From Ectopseudomonas khazarica (GTDB lineage Bacteria; Pseudomonadota; Gammaproteobacteria; Pseudomonadales; Pseudomonadaceae): DNA of 54,002 bases. Below the pieces are notes generated by a model. That model was not told where the DNA came from, did no database searches, and saw nothing but the letters and a program-made list of their open reading frames with translations. Made by a program: the position numbers and the translations under genes. The stretch covers positions 1 through 54,002 of the forward strand of contig NZ_SBHZ01000026.1 in assembly GCF_004521985.1 (NCBI RefSeq), given 5' to 3'. Positions 42,742 to 50,711 of the stretch are shown piece after piece (the first letter of the stretch is position 1; the number at the start of each line of letters is the position of its first letter).

Positions 42742-43926
42742 ATGCAAACGACTGCTAATGCCCCGCGCCCGCGAGGATCGTTCCTGAACGATCCGCAGGT
42801 GCGCGCGTGGCTGTTCCAGATCATCGCCGTTGTCGCTGTCGTGGCGCTCGGCTGGTTTCTCTTCCAGAACACCCAGGCCAACCTGGAGAAGCGCGGGATC
42901 ATTTCCGGCTTCGCTTTCCTCAACAACAGTGCCGGCTTCGGCATCGCCCAGCACCTGATCGATTACACCGAGAGCGACAGCTACGTCCGCGTCTTCGTGA
43001 TCGGGCTGCTCAACACCCTGCTGGTCTCGGTCATCGGTATCGTGCTGGCCTCCATTCTCGGCTTCCTGCTCGGCGTGGCGCGCCTGTCGCCGAACTGGCT
43101 GATCAACAAGCTGGCCACCGTCTACATCGAGATCTTCCGCAACATCCCGCCGTTGCTGCAGATCCTCTTCTGGTATTTCGCCGTGTTCCTCGCCCTGCCT
43201 GGTCCCCGGCAGAGTCTGGATGTGGGTGAAACCTTCTTTCTCAACAGCCGCGGCCTCTACCTGCCTGCGCCGAGCCCGTCGGAGAACTTCGGGCTGTTCG
43301 CCGTGGTGCTGCTGGCGACCATCGTCGGCATCGTCGCCCTCGGGCGCTGGGCCAAGAAGCGGCGTGAGGCCACCGGCCAGATATTCCCGCTGCTGTGGAC
43401 CTCGCTGGCGCTGATCGTGGTGCTTCCCGGCCTGACCGTGCTCGTCGGCGGCAATCCGCTGCAATGGAGCGTGCCGCAGCTGGCCGGTTTCAACTTCCGT
43501 GGCGGCTGGGTGATGATCCCCGAGCTGATGGCGCTGACCCTGGCCCTGACCATCTACACCGCCGCCTTCATCGCCGAGAACGTGCGCTCCGGGATCATGG
43601 CCGTCAGCCATGGCCAGACCGAGGCCGCCCGCTCGCTGGGGCTGCGTCCGGGCATCACCCTGCGCCTGGTGATCATCCCGCAGGCCCTGCGGGTGATCGT
43701 TCCGCCGCTGACCAGCCAGTACCTGAACCTGGCGAAGAACTCGTCGCTGGCCGCCGGTATCGGCTACCCGGACATGGTCTCGCTGTTCGCCGGCACGGTG
43801 CTCAACCAGACCGGCCAGGCCATCGAGGTGATCGCCATCACCATGAGCGTCTACCTCGCCATCAGCATCAGCATTTCCCTGCTGATGAACTGGTACAACA
43901 AGCGCATTGCGCTGACCGAGCGGTAA
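42742..43926 (+). CDS. aapQ: General L-amino acid ABC transporter permease
   Basis: A 394-residue permease with about eight membrane helices, longer than typical HisM-type permeases, as is usual for AapQ. The N-terminal FIGLLNTLLVSVIGIVLASILG block and the EAA loop EAARSLGLRPGITLRLVIIPQAL near residue 300 are clear. YIEIFRNIPPLLQ is the family's N-terminal permease motif. It pairs with AapM as the transmembrane heterodimer. It ends 9 nt before aapM. Confidence 0.95.
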   Translation: MQTTANAPRPRGSFLNDPQVRAWLFQIIAVVAVVALGWFLFQNTQANLEKRGIISGFAFLNNSAGFGIAQHLIDYTESDSYVRVFVIGLLNTLLVSVIGIVLASILGFLLGVARLSPNWLINKLATVYIEIFRNIPPLLQILFWYFAVFLALPGPRQSLDVGETFFLNSRGLYLPAPSPSENFGLFAVVLLATIVGIVALGRWAKKRREATGQIFPLLWTSLALIVVLPGLTVLVGGNPLQWSVPQLAGFNFRGGWVMIPELMALTLALTIYTAAFIAENVRSGIMAVSHGQTEAARSLGLRPGITLRLVIIPQALRVIVPPLTSQYLNLAKNSSLAAGIGYPDMVSLFAGTVLNQTGQAIEVIAITMSVYLAISISISLLMNWYNKRIALTER

Positions 43927-43935
43927 GGAGCAGCC

Positions 43936-45033
43936 ATGCAATCCCATACTTTCAAACCGGACCTGCCGCCCCCGCGCATGAGCGTTGGCGTGCTGGGCTG
44001 GCTCAAGGCGAACCTGTTCTCCAACTGGTTCAACAGCCTGTTGACCGTCTTCGCGATCTACCTGATCTGGCTGGTGGTGCCGCCGCTGCTGCAGTGGGCG
44101 ATCATCGATGCCAACTGGGTCGGCAGCACCCGCGCCGATTGCACCCAGGAGGGCGCCTGCTGGGTGTTCATCCAGCAGCGCTTCGGCCAGTTCATGTACG
44201 GCTTCTACCCCAGCGAACTGCGCTGGCGCGTGGACACCACCCTGTGGCTGGCAATCGTCGGCGCGGCGCCGCTGTTCGTCCCGCAGATGCCGCGCAAGGC
44301 GCTGTACGGCCTGGCGTTCCTGGTGCTCTATCCGCTCATCGCCTGGAGCCTGCTGCATGGCGGCGTGTTCGGCCTGAGCGTGGTCGCCACCAGCCAGTGG
44401 GGCGGCCTGATGCTGACGCTGGTGATCGCCTCCGTCGGCATCAGCGGGGCGTTGCCGCTGGGCATCCTGCTGGCGCTGGGGCGACGCTCCAACCTGCCGG
44501 CGATCAAGGTCCTCTGCGTCACCTTCATCGAGTTCTGGCGCGGCGTGCCGCTGATCACCGTGCTGTTCATGTCCTCGGTGATGCTGCCGCTGTTCCTGCC
44601 CGAGGGCATGCACTTCGACAAGCTGATGCGCGCCCTGATCGGGGTGATCCTGTTCCAGTCCGCCTACATCGCCGAAGTGGTGCGTGGCGGTCTGCAGGCC
44701 ATTCCCAAGGGCCAGTACGAGGCCGCTGCGGCCATGGGCCTGGGCTACTGGCGGATGATGGGCCTGGTGATTCTGCCGCAGGCGCTCAAGCTGGTGATTC
44801 CGGGCATCGTCAACGTGTTCATCGCCCTGTTCAAGGACACCAGCCTGGTGATCATCATCGGCCTGTTCGACCTGCTCAACAGCATCAAGCAGGCGACCAC
44901 CGATCCGGCCTGGCTGGGCATGGCCACCGAAGGCTATGTGTTCGCCGCACTGATTTTCTGGATTTTCTGTTTCGGCATGTCCCGCTACTCCCAGCGACTG
45001 GAGAGGAAGCTGGATACCGGCCACAAGCGTTAG
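43936..45033 (+). CDS. aapM: General L-amino acid ABC transporter permease
   Basis: A 365-residue permease, the partner of AapQ. About eight helices are present. FIEFWRGVPLITVLF and the EAA loop EAAAAMGLGYWRMMGLVILPQALKLVIPG are intact, and FKDTSLVIIIGLFDLL closes the core. AAGGAG lies just before the ATG. A periplasmic loop with two Cys (ADCTQEGACWVF, about residues 66-77) is typical of AapM. Confidence 0.95.
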   Translation: MQSHTFKPDLPPPRMSVGVLGWLKANLFSNWFNSLLTVFAIYLIWLVVPPLLQWAIIDANWVGSTRADCTQEGACWVFIQQRFGQFMYGFYPSELRWRVDTTLWLAIVGAAPLFVPQMPRKALYGLAFLVLYPLIAWSLLHGGVFGLSVVATSQWGGLMLTLVIASVGISGALPLGILLALGRRSNLPAIKVLCVTFIEFWRGVPLITVLFMSSVMLPLFLPEGMHFDKLMRALIGVILFQSAYIAEVVRGGLQAIPKGQYEAAAAMGLGYWRMMGLVILPQALKLVIPGIVNVFIALFKDTSLVIIIGLFDLLNSIKQATTDPAWLGMATEGYVFAALIFWIFCFGMSRYSQRLERKLDTGHKR

Positions 45034-45052
45034 GAGCTGATCAGTATCCGCT

Positions 45053-45155
45053 GCGCGTCGGTCAGGCGGCGTTGAAAACGGTCCCGGAATGCTCAGGTAC
45101 ACCAGTACGCTGCGCGTCCTCACCTGTTTTCGCCTTGCCTGGCTGCAGCGCCAGA
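45053..45155. repeat. Imperfect palindromic repeat between aapM and aapP
   Basis: AGGCGGCGTTGAAAACGG (45065-45082) faces CTGTTTTCGCCTTGCCT (45124-45140) around a GTACACCAGTAC centre. The wording GTTGAAAAC...GGAATGCTCA...TTTTCGCCTTGCCTG is one I recall as recurring between Pseudomonas genes. It fills most of the 153-nt gap. Function unknown. Confidence 0.6.
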
Positions 45156-45186
45156 TCCTGAATCGGTCCCTCGAGAGGAGTGAATT

Positions 45187-45948
45187 ATGAGTGAAGCAGT
45201 CAAGCAACCCAGCGCCGAGCCGATGATCCTGCTGCAGGGCGTGAACAAGTGGTACGGCCAGTTCCACGTGCTCAAGGACATCAACCTGAGCGTGCAGGCG
45301 GGTGAGCGTATCGTGCTGTGCGGGCCTTCCGGCTCGGGCAAGTCGACCACCATCCGCTGCATCAACCGCCTGGAGGAGCACCAGCAGGGGCGCATCGTGG
45401 TCGATGGCACCGAGCTGACCGGTGACCTCAAGCACATCGAGGCGATTCGTCGCGAGGTGGGCATGGTGTTCCAGCACTTCAACCTGTTCCCGCACCTGAC
45501 CGTGCTGCAGAACTGCACCCTGGCGCCGATGTGGGTGCGCAAGATGCCCAAGCGCCAGGCCGAGGAAATCGCCATGCACTTCCTTGAGCGCGTGCGCATC
45601 CCCGAGCAGGCGGGCAAGTACCCGGGACAGCTCTCCGGCGGCCAGCAGCAGCGTGTGGCGATCGCCCGTGCGCTGTGCATGAAGCCGAAGATCATGTTGT
45701 TCGACGAACCCACCTCGGCACTGGACCCGGAAATGGTCAAGGAAGTGCTCGACACCATGATCGGTCTGGCCGAGGACGGCATGACCATGCTCTGCGTGAC
45801 CCACGAGATGGGCTTCGCCCGTACCGTGGCCAACCGGGTGATCTTCATGGACAAGGGCGAGATCGTCGAACAGGCCGATCCGGATACCTTCTTCACCAAC
45901 CCGCAGAACGAGCGTACCCAGCTGTTCCTCAGCCAGATCCTGCACTGA
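45187..45948 (+). CDS. aapP: General L-amino acid ABC transporter ATPase
   Basis: A 253-residue ABC ATPase. Walker A GPSGSGKST (near residue 46), the Q-loop in GMVFQHFNLFPHLTVL, the signature LSGGQQQRVAIARAL, Walker B IMLFDEPTSALDPEM and the switch His in VTHEMGFAR are all intact. It drives the AapQM permease and completes the operon. GAGAGGAG lies before the ATG, and a strong terminator follows the stop. Confidence 0.97.
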   Translation: MSEAVKQPSAEPMILLQGVNKWYGQFHVLKDINLSVQAGERIVLCGPSGSGKSTTIRCINRLEEHQQGRIVVDGTELTGDLKHIEAIRREVGMVFQHFNLFPHLTVLQNCTLAPMWVRKMPKRQAEEIAMHFLERVRIPEQAGKYPGQLSGGQQQRVAIARALCMKPKIMLFDEPTSALDPEMVKEVLDTMIGLAEDGMTMLCVTHEMGFARTVANRVIFMDKGEIVEQADPDTFFTNPQNERTQLFLSQILH

Positions 45949-45970
45949 GCCAGCGCCACGCGAGTCATCA

Positions 45971-45993
45971 GGGAGCCTGCGGGCTCCCTTTTT
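45971..45993 (+). terminator. Terminator of aapJQMP
   Basis: A GGGAGCC/GGCTCCC 7-bp stem with a 4-nt loop is followed by TTTTT. Confidence 0.92.
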
Positions 45994-46014
45994 CGTGGTC
46001 GCCCGGTGGGCGGG

Positions 46015-46959
46015 TCAGCTGCTGCGCCGCATGCGTTTGCGGAACGCGCCGGGCGTTTCGCCGCACAGTTGCTTGAAGCGCTTGGCGAAGGTCGCGCGAT
46101 CACTGAAACCGACCTGGCAGGCGACCTGCTCCAGCGACTGCGTCGACTCGGCCAGCGCCTGCTGCGCCTGGCTGATGCGCAGGCGTTGCAGGTATTCGCC
46201 CGGAGTCATCCCGGTGGCCAGGCGGAAGCGGCGCAGCAGGGTGCGCGAGGAGCAATGCGCCTGCCGGGCGAGACGGGGCAGGTCGAGTGCCTCGGCATGG
46301 TGTTCGCGCAGCCACTGCAGCAGCGGCGCCAGCGTTCGGTCTTCGCTGTGCGGCAGCAGCGGGGCGAAGCGGGTCTGCGTACCGCGCTGGCGTTCGATCA
46401 CCATGGCGGCGGCCACCTGCTGGGCCAGCCATTCACCGGCGTGCAGGGCGATCAGGTGCAGGCACAGGTCGAGTCCCGCCTGGGCGCCGCCCGAGCAGAA
46501 CAGCGGGCCATCCTCGGTCAGCAGCAGGTCGCTGCGCAGGTGCACCTGGGGGTAGTGTCTGGCGAAGGCATCCGCCAGCGCCCAGTGCGTGGTCGCCTGG
46601 CGACCGTCGAGCAGGCCGGCGGCGGCCAGCAGGAAGGCGCTGCTGCACAGGCTGGCAACTTGCTGGCGGTCGCGGCGTGCCAGCCAGGGCAGCAGCCTGG
46701 CGTTGCTTTCCAGGGTCAGGCCGACCGCGCTGCCGGTGGCCGGCACGATCAGCAGGTCGGCCTGTTCCGCCAGCTCCAGTCCGCCATCGACCTGGATCTG
46801 GGCGAACTCCAGCTGCACGGAACGGGCATCGAGGCTGAAGCGCTGGAGCCTGAAGCAGGGCGCGGCTGCCAGGCGGTTGGCCAGGGCGAAGGCGTCCTGC
46901 GCCATGCTCAGGCTGGAGCAGATGGTCTGGGGGCAGACGTACAGCGCGATGCGCAGCAT
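46015..46959 (-). CDS. GlxA-type transcriptional regulator (DJ-1/PfpI-like plus AraC HTH)
   Basis: A 314-residue regulator. An N-terminal DJ-1/PfpI-like domain (about 1-190) has the nucleophile-elbow-like CSSAFLLAAAGLLDG, and a C-terminal AraC DNA-binding domain (about 205-310) has LARQAHCSSRTLLRRFRLATG and VACQVGFSDRATFAKRFKQL. This architecture is shared with ArgR, CdhR and GbdR of Pseudomonas, which respond to amino acids or betaines. It converges on aapP. Whether it controls aap is unproven; it is a reasonable candidate given its neighbours. Confidence 0.9.
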   Translation of the reverse strand: MLRIALYVCPQTICSSLSMAQDAFALANRLAAAPCFRLQRFSLDARSVQLEFAQIQVDGGLELAEQADLLIVPATGSAVGLTLESNARLLPWLARRDRQQVASLCSSAFLLAAAGLLDGRQATTHWALADAFARHYPQVHLRSDLLLTEDGPLFCSGGAQAGLDLCLHLIALHAGEWLAQQVAAAMVIERQRGTQTRFAPLLPHSEDRTLAPLLQWLREHHAEALDLPRLARQAHCSSRTLLRRFRLATGMTPGEYLQRLRISQAQQALAESTQSLEQVACQVGFSDRATFAKRFKQLCGETPGAFRKRMRRSS

Positions 46960-47079
46960 GGCGGTATCCGATGAAAAGGTTGGCGATTATTGACACAAAG
47001 TTGTCCTGATCGCCAATCGTCTTCAGAGCGGGCGACGCACAGACTAGGCTGCATTCATCAGCGATTCGCAGGAACGCCC

Positions 47080-47550
47080 ATGAGCCACCCCAATGCCGAA
47101 CTGATCCAGCGCTTCTACAGCGCCTTCCAGCGTCTCGACGCCGAGAGCATGGCCGGCTGCTACGCCGAGGACGTGCACTTCTCCGACCCCGTGTTCACCG
47201 ATCTGCGAGGTGCGCAGGCGGGGGACATGTGGCGCATGCTGTGCAGCCGAGCCGAGGGCTTCTCGCTGACCTTCGACGGGGTGGAGGCCGACGAGCATGG
47301 CGGCCGCGCGCGCTGGGTGGCCAGCTACCGCTTCAGCGCCACGGGGCGACAGGTGGTCAACCGTATCCAGGCGCGCTTCGTGTTCCGCGATGGCCTGATC
47401 GTCGAGCACCACGACCACTTCGATCTCTGGCGCTGGTCGCGCCAGGCGCTCGGCCTCAAGGGCCTGCTGCTGGGCTGGGCGGCGCCGGTCCAGGCGGCCA
47501 TCAGACGACAGGCGGCACGTGGTCTGGAGCAGTTTCGCGCGTCGCGCTGA
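47080..47550 (+). CDS. NTF2-like/SnoaL-like protein
   Basis: A 156-residue cytoplasmic protein with a cone-shaped NTF2-like fold: ELIQRFYSAFQRLDAESMAGCYAEDVHFSDPVF at the start and IVEHHDHFDLWRWSRQALGLKG near the end are typical. The family includes isomerases, hydrolases and non-catalytic binders, so no activity is assigned. The start is ATG 47080. It is 97 nt before pcs. Confidence 0.85.
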   Translation: MSHPNAELIQRFYSAFQRLDAESMAGCYAEDVHFSDPVFTDLRGAQAGDMWRMLCSRAEGFSLTFDGVEADEHGGRARWVASYRFSATGRQVVNRIQARFVFRDGLIVEHHDHFDLWRWSRQALGLKGLLLGWAAPVQAAIRRQAARGLEQFRASR

Positions 47551-47647
47551 GGCGGGCGAAGGAACGCAGTGGTAGGCTAGCCGGTCTCAATTGCCAATAG
47601 CGTGCGCACACGGTGTGCTGCACCACCACTGCCCATCGAGACCTGCC

Positions 47648-48367
47648 GTGACCGAACTGATCGTTGCCGTTAAACAGGCCAAGGCCTGGGGGGTTCATGC
47701 CGTCACTGCCAGTGGCGTGATCCTCGCCCTGCTGGCCCTGCTCTCCGTACTCGATGGCCAGCCCAAGCAATGCCTGTTGTGGCTGGGCCTGGCCCTGCTG
47801 GTCGACGGCCTGGATGGTTCGCTGGCGCGGCGTTATGACGTCAAGAGCGTACTGCCGCACTTCGATGGTTCGACCCTGGACCTGGTGATCGACTACCTGA
47901 CGTACGTGTTCATTCCGGCGATCTTCCTCTACCGCTTCATCCCGTTGCCCGATTACACCCCGTTGTTCGCGGTCGGGTTGATCCTGCTGTCGTCGCTGTT
48001 CTGTTTCTGCAACCTGAACATGAAGAGCCAGGACAACTACTTCGTGGGGTTCCCGGCGGCCTGGAACGTGGTGGTGCTGTACTTCTACATCCTCGATGTG
48101 CACCCCTGGATCACCCTGGGCATGATCGTGCTGCTGGCCGCGCTGACCCTGACCAAGATGAAGTTCCTGCACCCCTTCCGGGTGCGCCAGTTCATGCCGC
48201 TGAACATCTTCGTGACCTTCGTCTGGATGCTCTCCAGCGCGCTGCTGATCCTGCAGTACCCGCACGACTCGGTGTGGATACTGGGCCTGTGGTTCGCCGC
48301 CTCGACCTATTTCGTCGGCATGTGCCTGTGGCGCTCGGCGCGCGAATGGTTGCCGCGGCGCGCATGA
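47648..48367 (+). CDS. pcs: Phosphatidylcholine synthase
   Basis: A 239-residue CDP-alcohol phosphotransferase with about eight membrane helices. The catalytic motif DG-x2-AR-x8-G-x3-D-x3-D is read as DGLDGSLARRYDVKSVLPHF followed by DGSTLDLVID. NMKSQDNYFVGFPAAWNVV is typical of Pcs, which joins CDP-diacylglycerol directly to choline. The start is GTG 47648. The stop overlaps the GIY-YIG gene by ATGA. Confidence 0.93.
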   Translation: MTELIVAVKQAKAWGVHAVTASGVILALLALLSVLDGQPKQCLLWLGLALLVDGLDGSLARRYDVKSVLPHFDGSTLDLVIDYLTYVFIPAIFLYRFIPLPDYTPLFAVGLILLSSLFCFCNLNMKSQDNYFVGFPAAWNVVVLYFYILDVHPWITLGMIVLLAALTLTKMKFLHPFRVRQFMPLNIFVTFVWMLSSALLILQYPHDSVWILGLWFAASTYFVGMCLWRSAREWLPRRA

Positions 48368-48681
48368 GTGCCGCGCCGGACAAGGCCTGGTTCGTCTACC
48401 TGGTACGCGCCGCCAACGGTGCCCTGTACTGCGGCATCAGCGATGACCCGCAGCGGCGTTTCGCCCAGCATCAGGCCGGCAAGGGCGCGCGTTTCTTCCA
48501 TACCAGCCCGGCGCTGGCGCTGGCCTACGTCGAGGCCTGTGCCGGCAAGGGCGATGCCCTGCGTCGCGAGCGGGCGATCAAGCGCCTGAGCAAGGCGGCC
48601 AAGGAATCGCTCATTCTGGCCATTGATGGCGACGCATCAGCCCAAGACGGTGTGCGCGACCCCCTGGCGCGGGTAAGCTGA
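48364..48681 (+). CDS. GIY-YIG superfamily protein (YhbQ-like)
   Basis: A 105-residue single-domain GIY-YIG protein. The signature appears as VYLVRAANGALYCGIS, followed by Arg and His in DPQRRFAQHQAGKGARF and the Lys-rich helix ERAIKRLSKAAKESLI. Such small YhbQ/UPF0213 proteins have weak or unknown nuclease activity. It is coupled by 4-nt overlap to pcs, an unrelated function. Confidence 0.9.
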   Translation: MSAAPDKAWFVYLVRAANGALYCGISDDPQRRFAQHQAGKGARFFHTSPALALAYVEACAGKGDALRRERAIKRLSKAAKESLILAIDGDASAQDGVRDPLARVS

Positions 48682-48701
48682 CGGCTTGGAGTCTTTTCAA
48701 C

Positions 48702-48780
48702 GTCTGCGAGCCTGAGTCGCTGCCCGCGTCACATGGCTGAGAGAGCGCAGACCTTGAACGGGCATTCGGACCTGATACGG
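48702..48780 (+). other. Structured leader with words reminiscent of a TPP riboswitch
   Basis: GTCTGCG (48702-48708) pairs with CGCAGAC (48746-48752). GGCTGAGA (48735-48742), TTGAAC (48754-48759) and ACCTGAT (48770-48776) recall the THI-box words, but 10 nt split TTGAACCTGAT and the closing GGATAATGCC element is missing. It is probably not a working THI box. Confidence 0.3.
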
Positions 48781-48788
48781 AGCGCCTC

Positions 48789-49724
48789 ATGCACGAGTTG
48801 ATTCTTCACCATTACCCCACTTCGCCGTTCGCCGAGAAAGCCCGCCTGATGCTGGGCTTCAAACAGCTGTCCTGGCGCTCGGTGATGATCCCTCCGCTGA
48901 TGCCCAAGCCCGATCTCACCGCGCTGACCGGCGGCTACCGCAAGACCCCGGTGCTGCAGGTCGGTGCCGACATCTACTGCGATACCGCGCTGATCGCCCG
49001 TCGCCTCGAGGCCGAGAAAGCCGCGCCGGCGCTGTTTCCCGAAGGGCAGGAGTTCAATGTCGGCCTGCTGGCACAGTGGGCCGACTCGGTCCTGTTCCAG
49101 CATGCCGTGGCGCTGGTGTTCCAGCCCGAGTCCATGGCCCTGCGTTTCGCCAAGGTGCCGCCGGAATTCGCCAAGGCCTTCGCGGCCGACCGCAGTGCGC
49201 TGTTCTCCGGTGGCACGGCCACCCGCGTGCCGCTGGAGCAGGCCAGGCACCAGTGGCCGGCCCTGATGGGGCTGTTGCAGCAACAGCTGCAGCGCGAACA
49301 GGGCGACTTCCTCTTCGGCGAACCCTCGCATGCCGACTTCGCCGTGGCCCACTGCCTGTGGTTCCTGCGTGGTACCCCGGTGACCTCGCCGCTGGTCGAC
49401 GACTACCCGGAAGTCGCCGCCTGGCTCGGCCGTGTGCTGGGCTTCGGGCATGGCTCGTTGAGCGAGATGAGCAGCGAGCAGGCCATCGCCATCGCCAGCG
49501 AGGCGAGCCCGGCGGCGCTGCCGGACGAGGCGTTCAGCGACCCCAACGGCTTCGTGCCCGGTCAGGCGGTGAGCATCGCGGCGGTGGACTATGGCGTCGA
49601 TCCGGTGCAGGGCGAGCTGGTCTTCGCCGGGCGCGACGAGCTGATCCTGCGTCGTGAAGACGAGCGCGCAGGCACCGTTCATGTGCATTTCCCGCGCCTT
49701 GGCTTCCGTATCGAAGCACGCTGA
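48789..49724 (+). CDS. Glutathione S-transferase family protein
   Basis: A 311-residue protein. The N-terminal thioredoxin-like domain (1-75) reads LILHHYPTSPFAEKARLMLGFK, with Ser/Pro in place of a Cys active site, and GGYRKTPVLQVGADIYCDTALIARRLE marks the glutathione-binding cis-Pro and E-S/T site. A helical C-terminal domain follows (about 90-210). The last 100 residues (NGFVPGQAVSIAAVDYGVDPVQGEL) form an extra beta-type domain unusual for plain GSTs. Substrate unknown. Confidence 0.88.
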   Translation: MHELILHHYPTSPFAEKARLMLGFKQLSWRSVMIPPLMPKPDLTALTGGYRKTPVLQVGADIYCDTALIARRLEAEKAAPALFPEGQEFNVGLLAQWADSVLFQHAVALVFQPESMALRFAKVPPEFAKAFAADRSALFSGGTATRVPLEQARHQWPALMGLLQQQLQREQGDFLFGEPSHADFAVAHCLWFLRGTPVTSPLVDDYPEVAAWLGRVLGFGHGSLSEMSSEQAIAIASEASPAALPDEAFSDPNGFVPGQAVSIAAVDYGVDPVQGELVFAGRDELILRREDERAGTVHVHFPRLGFRIEAR

Positions 49725-49736
49725 TCGCTCGTAAGG

Positions 49737-49800
49737 ATCGCGGCTAAGCCGCTCCCGCAGAAGCCCCTGCCACTGCCGCGGAGGGGCTTTGGCCGCGACA
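49737..49800. repeat. REPIN after the GST gene
   Basis: TCGCGGCTAAGCCGCTCCCGC and GGAGGGGCTTTGGCCGCGA face each other between two converging genes. This is the same family as the elements at 4018-4079 and 29375-29423. Confidence 0.85.
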
Positions 49801-49886
49801 GCTGCGGTCCTTGCCCACCTTGCGGCGGCCGGCAGTGCGCAGGGTTCATCCAGCACCCTGTTCGCGGGGCGCGGTGAGCGACCGCC

Positions 49887-50696
49887 TCAGCGCTGATCGG
49901 GCAACAGGAAGTTGCCCGGCCCGCTGTCTTCGAGCGTCGGCACCTCGGCTTCGTCCTTGAGGTCGACCCCCGAGAGCTGGCGCCGGCAGGCCTCGCGCAT
50001 CAGGTACATCAGGCGGAAGGTGGCCATGCCGTAGCTCAGGCCCTCCAGGCGCACGTTGGAGATGCAGTTGCGGTAGGCGTCGTTGAGGCCGACTTTCGGC
50101 CCGTAGGTGAAGTACAGCCCCAGGCTGTCCGGGGAGCTCAGCCCCGGCCGTTCGCCGATCAGGATCACCGTCATCTTCGCCCCGAGGCGTTCGCCGATCT
50201 CGTCCGCCACCGCGACCCGGCCTTGTTCGACCAGGGTGATCGGCGCCAGCGACCAGCCTTCTTCCAGTACCTGCTCCAGCAGACGATCGAGAAACGGCAG
50301 GCTGTGCCGCTGCACCGCCAGCGACGACAGGCCGTCGGCGATGACGATGGCCAGGTCGTAGCCCCGGCCGTGCTCCTCGGCATAGTCGACCAGCAGCTGG
50401 GCCGCGTCTTCGTGCAGGCGCCTGCCGAGGTCCGGGCGCTGCAGGTAGGTGTGGCGGTCGGCGGCAGCGCTGTGCAGCAGCAGGGTCGGCAGCTGGCGGT
50501 CGTGCAGCGCTTCGCGCAGAGCCGTGTGGTCGAACGGCAGGTGCACGGCGTCACGCGCCTGGGCGTGGGCGAACTGGAAATCCAGCTGGGCGCTGGTCGG
50601 CAGGCTGGTGCCGGCCCGGCCCAGGGCAATGCGCGCCGGTGTCAGCTGGCGCAGCTGCTGCCAGGGGTTTTCGGTAGCGGGGGACTTTTCGCTCAT
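49887..50696 (-). CDS. eutC: Ethanolamine ammonia-lyase small subunit
   Basis: A 269-residue small subunit of the adenosylcobalamin enzyme that splits ethanolamine into acetaldehyde and ammonia. Typical segments are ARIALGRAGTSLPTSAQLDFQ, FAHAQARDAVH, LAIVIADGLSSLAVQRH, LIGERPGLSSPDSLGLYFTYGP and DAYRNCISNVR, the last near the cobalamin contact. It lies 15 nt behind eutB. There is no sign of the microcompartment shell genes found in enterics. Confidence 0.95.
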   Translation of the reverse strand: MSEKSPATENPWQQLRQLTPARIALGRAGTSLPTSAQLDFQFAHAQARDAVHLPFDHTALREALHDRQLPTLLLHSAAADRHTYLQRPDLGRRLHEDAAQLLVDYAEEHGRGYDLAIVIADGLSSLAVQRHSLPFLDRLLEQVLEEGWSLAPITLVEQGRVAVADEIGERLGAKMTVILIGERPGLSSPDSLGLYFTYGPKVGLNDAYRNCISNVRLEGLSYGMATFRLMYLMREACRRQLSGVDLKDEAEVPTLEDSGPGNFLLPDQR

Positions 50697-50711
50697 GACA
50701 ACCTCGAATGA

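Noticed and set aside
42649..45945. A 1098-codon open frame on the minus strand opposite aapQMP
   Set aside because: His/Gln/Asp/Arg-rich composition without any domain, opposite three unmistakable transporter genes.
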